Origin: an uncultured Oscillospiraceae bacterium
Lineage (GTDB): Bacteria; Bacillota_A; Clostridia; Oscillospirales; Oscillospiraceae
Length of the DNA stretch: 16,098 bases
Reading direction: 5' to 3'
NCBI GenBank assembly: GCA_900757695.1
Contig: CAAEOU010000138.1
Location: forward strand, 1-16,098
Position numbers and translations under genes: made by a program. The notes under the pieces were generated by a model. That model made no database searches, was not told the origin of the DNA, and saw only the letters and a program-made list of their open reading frames with translations. Shown piece after piece: positions 14,184 to 16,098 of the stretch (the first letter of the stretch is position 1; each line of letters opens with the position of its first letter).

Positions 14184-14285
14184 AGCCCCTCTCCAAAGGC
14201 TGTGCCACACTGTAAGGGGTGCTGTGGATTAGTGGTTCAGTCCTACCACAAGATGGTTTCGGAAAGGTTCCAACCACAGCCCCTT
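14184..14285 (-). ncRNA. Folded region, candidate structured 5' leader RNA
   Basis: An outer stem pairs AAGGGG plus CTGTGG (14214-14219 and 14222-14227) with CCACAG plus CCCCTT (14274-14285): 12 bp with a 2-nt bulge. It encloses GTGGT/ACCAC (14232-14236 with 14245-14249) and a nested GGTT-GGAA/TTCC-AACC hairpin (14255-14275; its last two bases compete with the outer stem). A separate hairpin pairs 14184-14190 with 14195-14201. It closes fully only as minus-strand RNA (AGCCUUU/AGGGGCU, through G-U pairs), whereas the plus strand would have two C-A clashes. The fold ends 17 nt before a Shine-Dalgarno site. No known riboswitch class is recognised; a transposon end is an alternative. Confidence 0.45.
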
Positions 14286-14303
14286 TCTTGGTAGGTGGCG
14301 GGT

Positions 14304-14564
14304 TTACGGGTGGCAGCGATGTTTTTTCGGCTTGAAATCGAGGATATGCCCCGCAATCACGCAGGCGTACTGCTTGATTTTGATGTCCCAGCAGGACGGC
14401 CTGTGATACCCATCCTCGATGAGAAACAGCCGCATCTCGTCGCCGGGGCTGCCGTAGGGGGGCTGGCAGGCGGCGAATTTGATCATCCAGCGGGTATTGT
14501 CCCGAAACCGCTCCACGGCAAGAATGTTGTGTCCTTTCGGTTCACGGGCTGAAATATCCCCCAT
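14304..14564 (-). CDS. Small protein of a conjugative-element type, unknown function
   Basis: An 86-residue protein starts at 14564 with AAGGAG 5 nt upstream, within 12 bp of the previous remnant's stop. Residues about 14-45 (NILAVERFRDNTRWMIKFA, then PPYGSPGDE) and the following RLFLIEDGYHRPSCWDIK look conserved and folded. There is no signal peptide or membrane segment. The reading frame is open, and the small size and neighbours (methylase/helicase remnant, integrase pieces) suggest cargo of an integrative conjugative element. I cannot name its family. It may be the only surviving intact gene of that block. Confidence 0.6.
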   Translation of the reverse strand: MGDISAREPKGHNILAVERFRDNTRWMIKFAACQPPYGSPGDEMRLFLIEDGYHRPSCWDIKIKQYACVIAGHILDFKPKKHRCHP

Positions 14565-14575
14565 AGGAGCTCCTT

Positions 14576-14856
14576 TCATCGCTCCTGGTCTCTCTGGCGC
14601 TTGTGCTGCCACGCTTCCAGCAGCTTGATAACCGGGCGAGGGTGCAACTTCTGGGAAAATACTTGCGCAGAGTGTCGCGGGTAAAGGTGATCTTGTCCAG
14701 GTCGCTTTTCTTTTCCTCGCCCATGATGACTCGTATCATGTCGAGGGTCAGGTGGTCCTCCTGGCTGTACTTTTCCATTGCGAGGCCTGGGAAAGCGACG
14801 GCATGCCTGTTCACTGTCCATCGCATCCCAAATGCGTCTGTTCCTCTTTTTTTCAT
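14576..14856 (-). pseudogene. Frameshifted small gene of the conjugative-element remnant
   Basis: From an ATG at 14856 (or 14778) the frame reads through MEKYSQEDHLTLDMIRVIMG and DLDKITFTRDTLRKYF. Near 14650 the sense then continues in another frame as SQKLHPRPVIKLLEAWQHK, stopping at 14576-14578. One inserted or lost base would explain it. The ATG at 14856 overlaps the TGA of the methylase/helicase remnant. The function is unknown; part of it may belong to the distal end of that large gene after an internal deletion. Confidence 0.5.
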
Positions 14857-15345
14857 ACGTTGAGTTTTGCGATGCGCCCGGAGATGGGGTCCAGTTCTAC
14901 GCCATACAGGAGGCTGTTTCTCATTTCCTCCGGCAATATGCCGAAGAAATTGCCCACGCCGCAGGACGGTTCCAAGATGTTGCCTGTCCCAAACCCCATG
15001 CGACCCACGGCTTCATAAATCGCTTTGATGACCGTAGAGTTGGTGTCGTACGCGTTGAGGTGGAACCTCTGGCAGCGGCATATTCCTCCGGAATCAGCAA
15101 CTCCTTCAGCTGGGCATATTCCTTGCTCCAGCCTTCCTTCTTGGGGTCAAAGGCATCAGCAAGGCCGCCCCAACCCACATACAGGGAGAGGATTTCCGGT
15201 TACTCCGGCGCTGCCTGCCCGGTGGTTTATTCCAGATATTTCAGCAGTTTGATTGCCGCGATATTGGCCTGGAACTTGGCTTTTGGTCTGCCTTCGCCCA
15301 GATGATCGTCGGTGATGTGAAAATTCTCGGCGGTATGGCGCAGGT
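14853..15345 (-). pseudogene. DNA N6-methylase/helicase of conjugative-element type, decayed fragment
   Basis: Minus-strand pieces follow one another in the order expected for the start of the very large methylase/SNF2-helicase proteins of clostridial integrative elements. First is ENFHITDDHLGEGRPKAKF and NIAAIKLLKYLE, then LSLYVGWGGLADAFD with WSKEYAQLKELL, then NAYDTNSTVIKAIYEAVG. Last is the SAM-binding motif NILEPSCGVGNFFGILP, followed by GVELDPISGRIAKLNV. Damage is plain: TAA codons at about 15230 and 15211 inside the frame, a one-base frameshift near 15073 (GST to NAY), and a stop at 14853-14855 that removes the rest, including the NPPY motif and helicase domains. Normal relatives are thousands of residues long. 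It is a relic showing that a conjugative element once occupied this site. Confidence 0.82.
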
Positions 15346-15460
15346 TGGCAAGCCGCTTTCGGAAAAATCCGTGGAGAGTATCCACAATACCCTGTGCAGT
15401 ATCTTGAGCGATGCGGTGGGGGAAGGAATACCTACACAACCCGCAAGGGCAATCCGTTAA
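15335..15460 (+). pseudogene. Tyrosine recombinase fragment (N-terminal/core-binding region)
   Basis: The plus-strand frame reads GKPLSEKSVESIHNTLCSIL followed by SDAVGEG, the typical SAM-like core-binding helix of phage integrases (compare LSxKTVxNIHxxLxxAL). It stops at 15458-15460 after running into the IS110 piece at about 15427. The left border against the methylase/helicase remnant is near 15335 and approximate. Together with 15900-16098 it may be parts of one recombinase gene split by IS110 DNA. Confidence 0.6.
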
Positions 15461-15597
15461 AGGGAATGCAGGCAATGATTGCCGTGAGCTGCAAAGTGAT
15501 CCGTATCTTCTATGTGCTACGAATGCATGGATTGGATTACAACAGTACACGGTTCCGTGCAGATATTATCCGTCCGGAATCGGCCAAGGCTGCCTGA
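15427..15597 (+). pseudogene. IS110-family transposase, C-terminal fragment
   Basis: The frame reads YTTRKGNPLKGMQAMIAVSC, then IRIFYVLRMHGLDYNSTRF, and ends RPESAKAA with TGA at 15595-15597. This matches the end of IS110/IS116/IS902 transposases, whose last helices run KxxQAMIAVxxKxIRxxYV. The catalytic DEDD domain and the conserved serine region are missing, so it is a relic. It begins where the recombinase fragment breaks off. Confidence 0.65.
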
Positions 15598-15610
15598 CAC
15601 TTCCAAAGCC

Positions 15611-15651
15611 GCTATCTGGGAAAGCGTCCATCTGCTAAAGTGCCGGATAGC
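15611..15651. repeat. Hairpin after the IS110 fragment
   Basis: GCTATCTGG (15611-15619) pairs with CCGGATAGC (15643-15651), with one G-U pair and a 23-nt gap. It may be the end structure of the IS110 relic or a weak terminator; no T-run follows. From 15652 to 15743 I see nothing further. Confidence 0.45.
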
Positions 15652-15743
15652 AGGGATGCATTGAATTAAGAAAGCTGAGTCAGTTAGCCGCATTAGAGTT
15701 TCACCTTAAGGCATGATCTTGTTTAGGAGCAGCAGTGGCACCC

Positions 15744-15890
15744 ATGCCCAGTGTGGATTTCTTCTATTCACAGCAGCGGGCAGATGACAACTCTGAGATG
15801 ATCCGGCTTCTGCAAGAAATGTTCCTGCAGTCCATTACGCTGGAGAAATTGGCCCAAAGTCTGCAACAATCCCACGATGCAAACTCCTGA
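15744..15890 (+). CDS. Short ORF of unknown identity
   Basis: A 48-residue frame starts at ATG 15744 and ends at TGA 15888-15890. It is rich in Gln and Glu and probably helical (MIRLLQEMF, LEKLAQSLQQ). No clear ribosome site precedes it. It may be the tail of a helix-rich element protein left between the IS110 relic and the recombinase piece. Evidence that it is expressed is weak. Confidence 0.3.
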   Translation: MPSVDFFYSQQRADDNSEMIRLLQEMFLQSITLEKLAQSLQQSHDANS

Positions 15891-15899
15891 TATGGGAGC

Positions 15900-16098
15900 T
15901 TCTGATGGCGCTGCGACAGCAGCAGGTGCTGCATAGCGGCGTTCCGGATTTGAGCAAAGAAATGTGCCAACTGCTCAAAGCATGGCGCAAAGAATGCGAA
16001 TGGGATAGGCAGCAAACCGCGAACGAAACCGTATCTGAAGATGACTACCTGTTCCGTCAGCCTAATGGAAAGCCGATGAATCCCTGCACATTTACCTA
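15900..16098 (+). pseudogene. Second tyrosine recombinase, internal piece running off the window
   Basis: The frame reads LSKEMCQLLKAWRKECEWDR, then ETVSEDDYLFRQPNGKPMNP, and continues past the window. This is the segment of a phage-type integrase just before the HxxR box. The last 70 bases match the first 70 bases of the window at 58 positions counted by eye, in the same orientation. No N-terminal or first catalytic Arg region is visible directly upstream, and stops occur in the frames before it, so this copy looks 5'-damaged. Whether the rest is intact lies outside the window. Confidence 0.75.

Noticed and set aside
14094..14290. IscB with its omega RNA (folded RNA followed by an ORF start)
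   Set aside because: The ORF is only 20 codons, lacks the conserved IscB N-terminal motif, and the fold does not show a recognisable omega RNA pattern.
1..16098. CRISPR array or CRISPR-associated genes
   Set aside because: No regularly spaced repeats with unique spacers and no Cas motifs; the closest is the two-copy 33-bp spaced repeat near 2317-2359.

Overview
The window looks like accessory DNA from a low-to-medium GC Firmicute, most likely a gut Clostridium relative (Oscillospiraceae-like). The reasons are strong GGAGG ribosome sites, sigma-A type promoters, IS66 and IS110 transposase remnants, tyrosine recombinases, and a large methylase/helicase gene of the kind carried by clostridial conjugative elements. 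The assignment to a family of organisms is inference.

Left part (1-4570). The C-terminus of a tyrosine recombinase is followed, with an ATGA overlap, by a small unknown gene, a strong terminator and the 3' half of a tRNA-Arg(CCG) gene. The tRNA half is broken exactly at the anticodon loop and reads as an attachment-site remnant. Beside it lie a 17-bp inverted repeat and three GTGGTCA sites. Next come a DUF4143-type ATPase with its own promoter, a GC-rich MATE transporter fragment cut by an IS66 transposase remnant, and a two-gene unit (HTH protein plus small unknown protein).

Centre (4573-14058). Nine genes on the minus strand form what looks like one operon. The order is LacI-family regulator, lactonase, SDR dehydrogenase, lipoprotein sugar-binding protein, RbsA-like ATPase, RbsC-like permease, a second SDR dehydrogenase, a second lactonase, and an HpcH/HpaI aldolase. 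The gene order is a mirror: lactonase-SDR, transporter, SDR-lactonase, then aldolase. The plausible logic is import of an unphosphorylated sugar or sugar derivative, oxidation to a lactone, hydrolysis to the acid, and retro-aldol cleavage to pyruvate or a related oxoacid plus an aldehyde. No dehydratase or kinase lies in the cluster, so the pathway is either incomplete here or unusual. An extended -10 promoter with a LacI-type operator sits directly upstream of the regulator gene. Perfect hairpins sit on both sides of the binding-protein gene.

Right part (14094-16098). Upstream of the operon promoter lies a strongly folded stretch of about 100 nt that pairs better as minus-strand RNA. It is followed by a Shine-Dalgarno site and a 20-codon ORF. 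Beyond it is a graveyard of mobile DNA: a small conserved-looking gene, a frameshifted small gene, a decayed DNA methylase/helicase gene with two stops and a frameshift, a piece of tyrosine recombinase, the end of an IS110 transposase, and a second tyrosine recombinase piece. That last piece repeats the start of the window at about 83% identity over 70 bases (58 of 70 counted by eye), so the window is bracketed by two related recombinase genes in the same orientation. The best candidate for a little-described system is the double SDR/lactonase operon together with the folded RNA-like region upstream of it.
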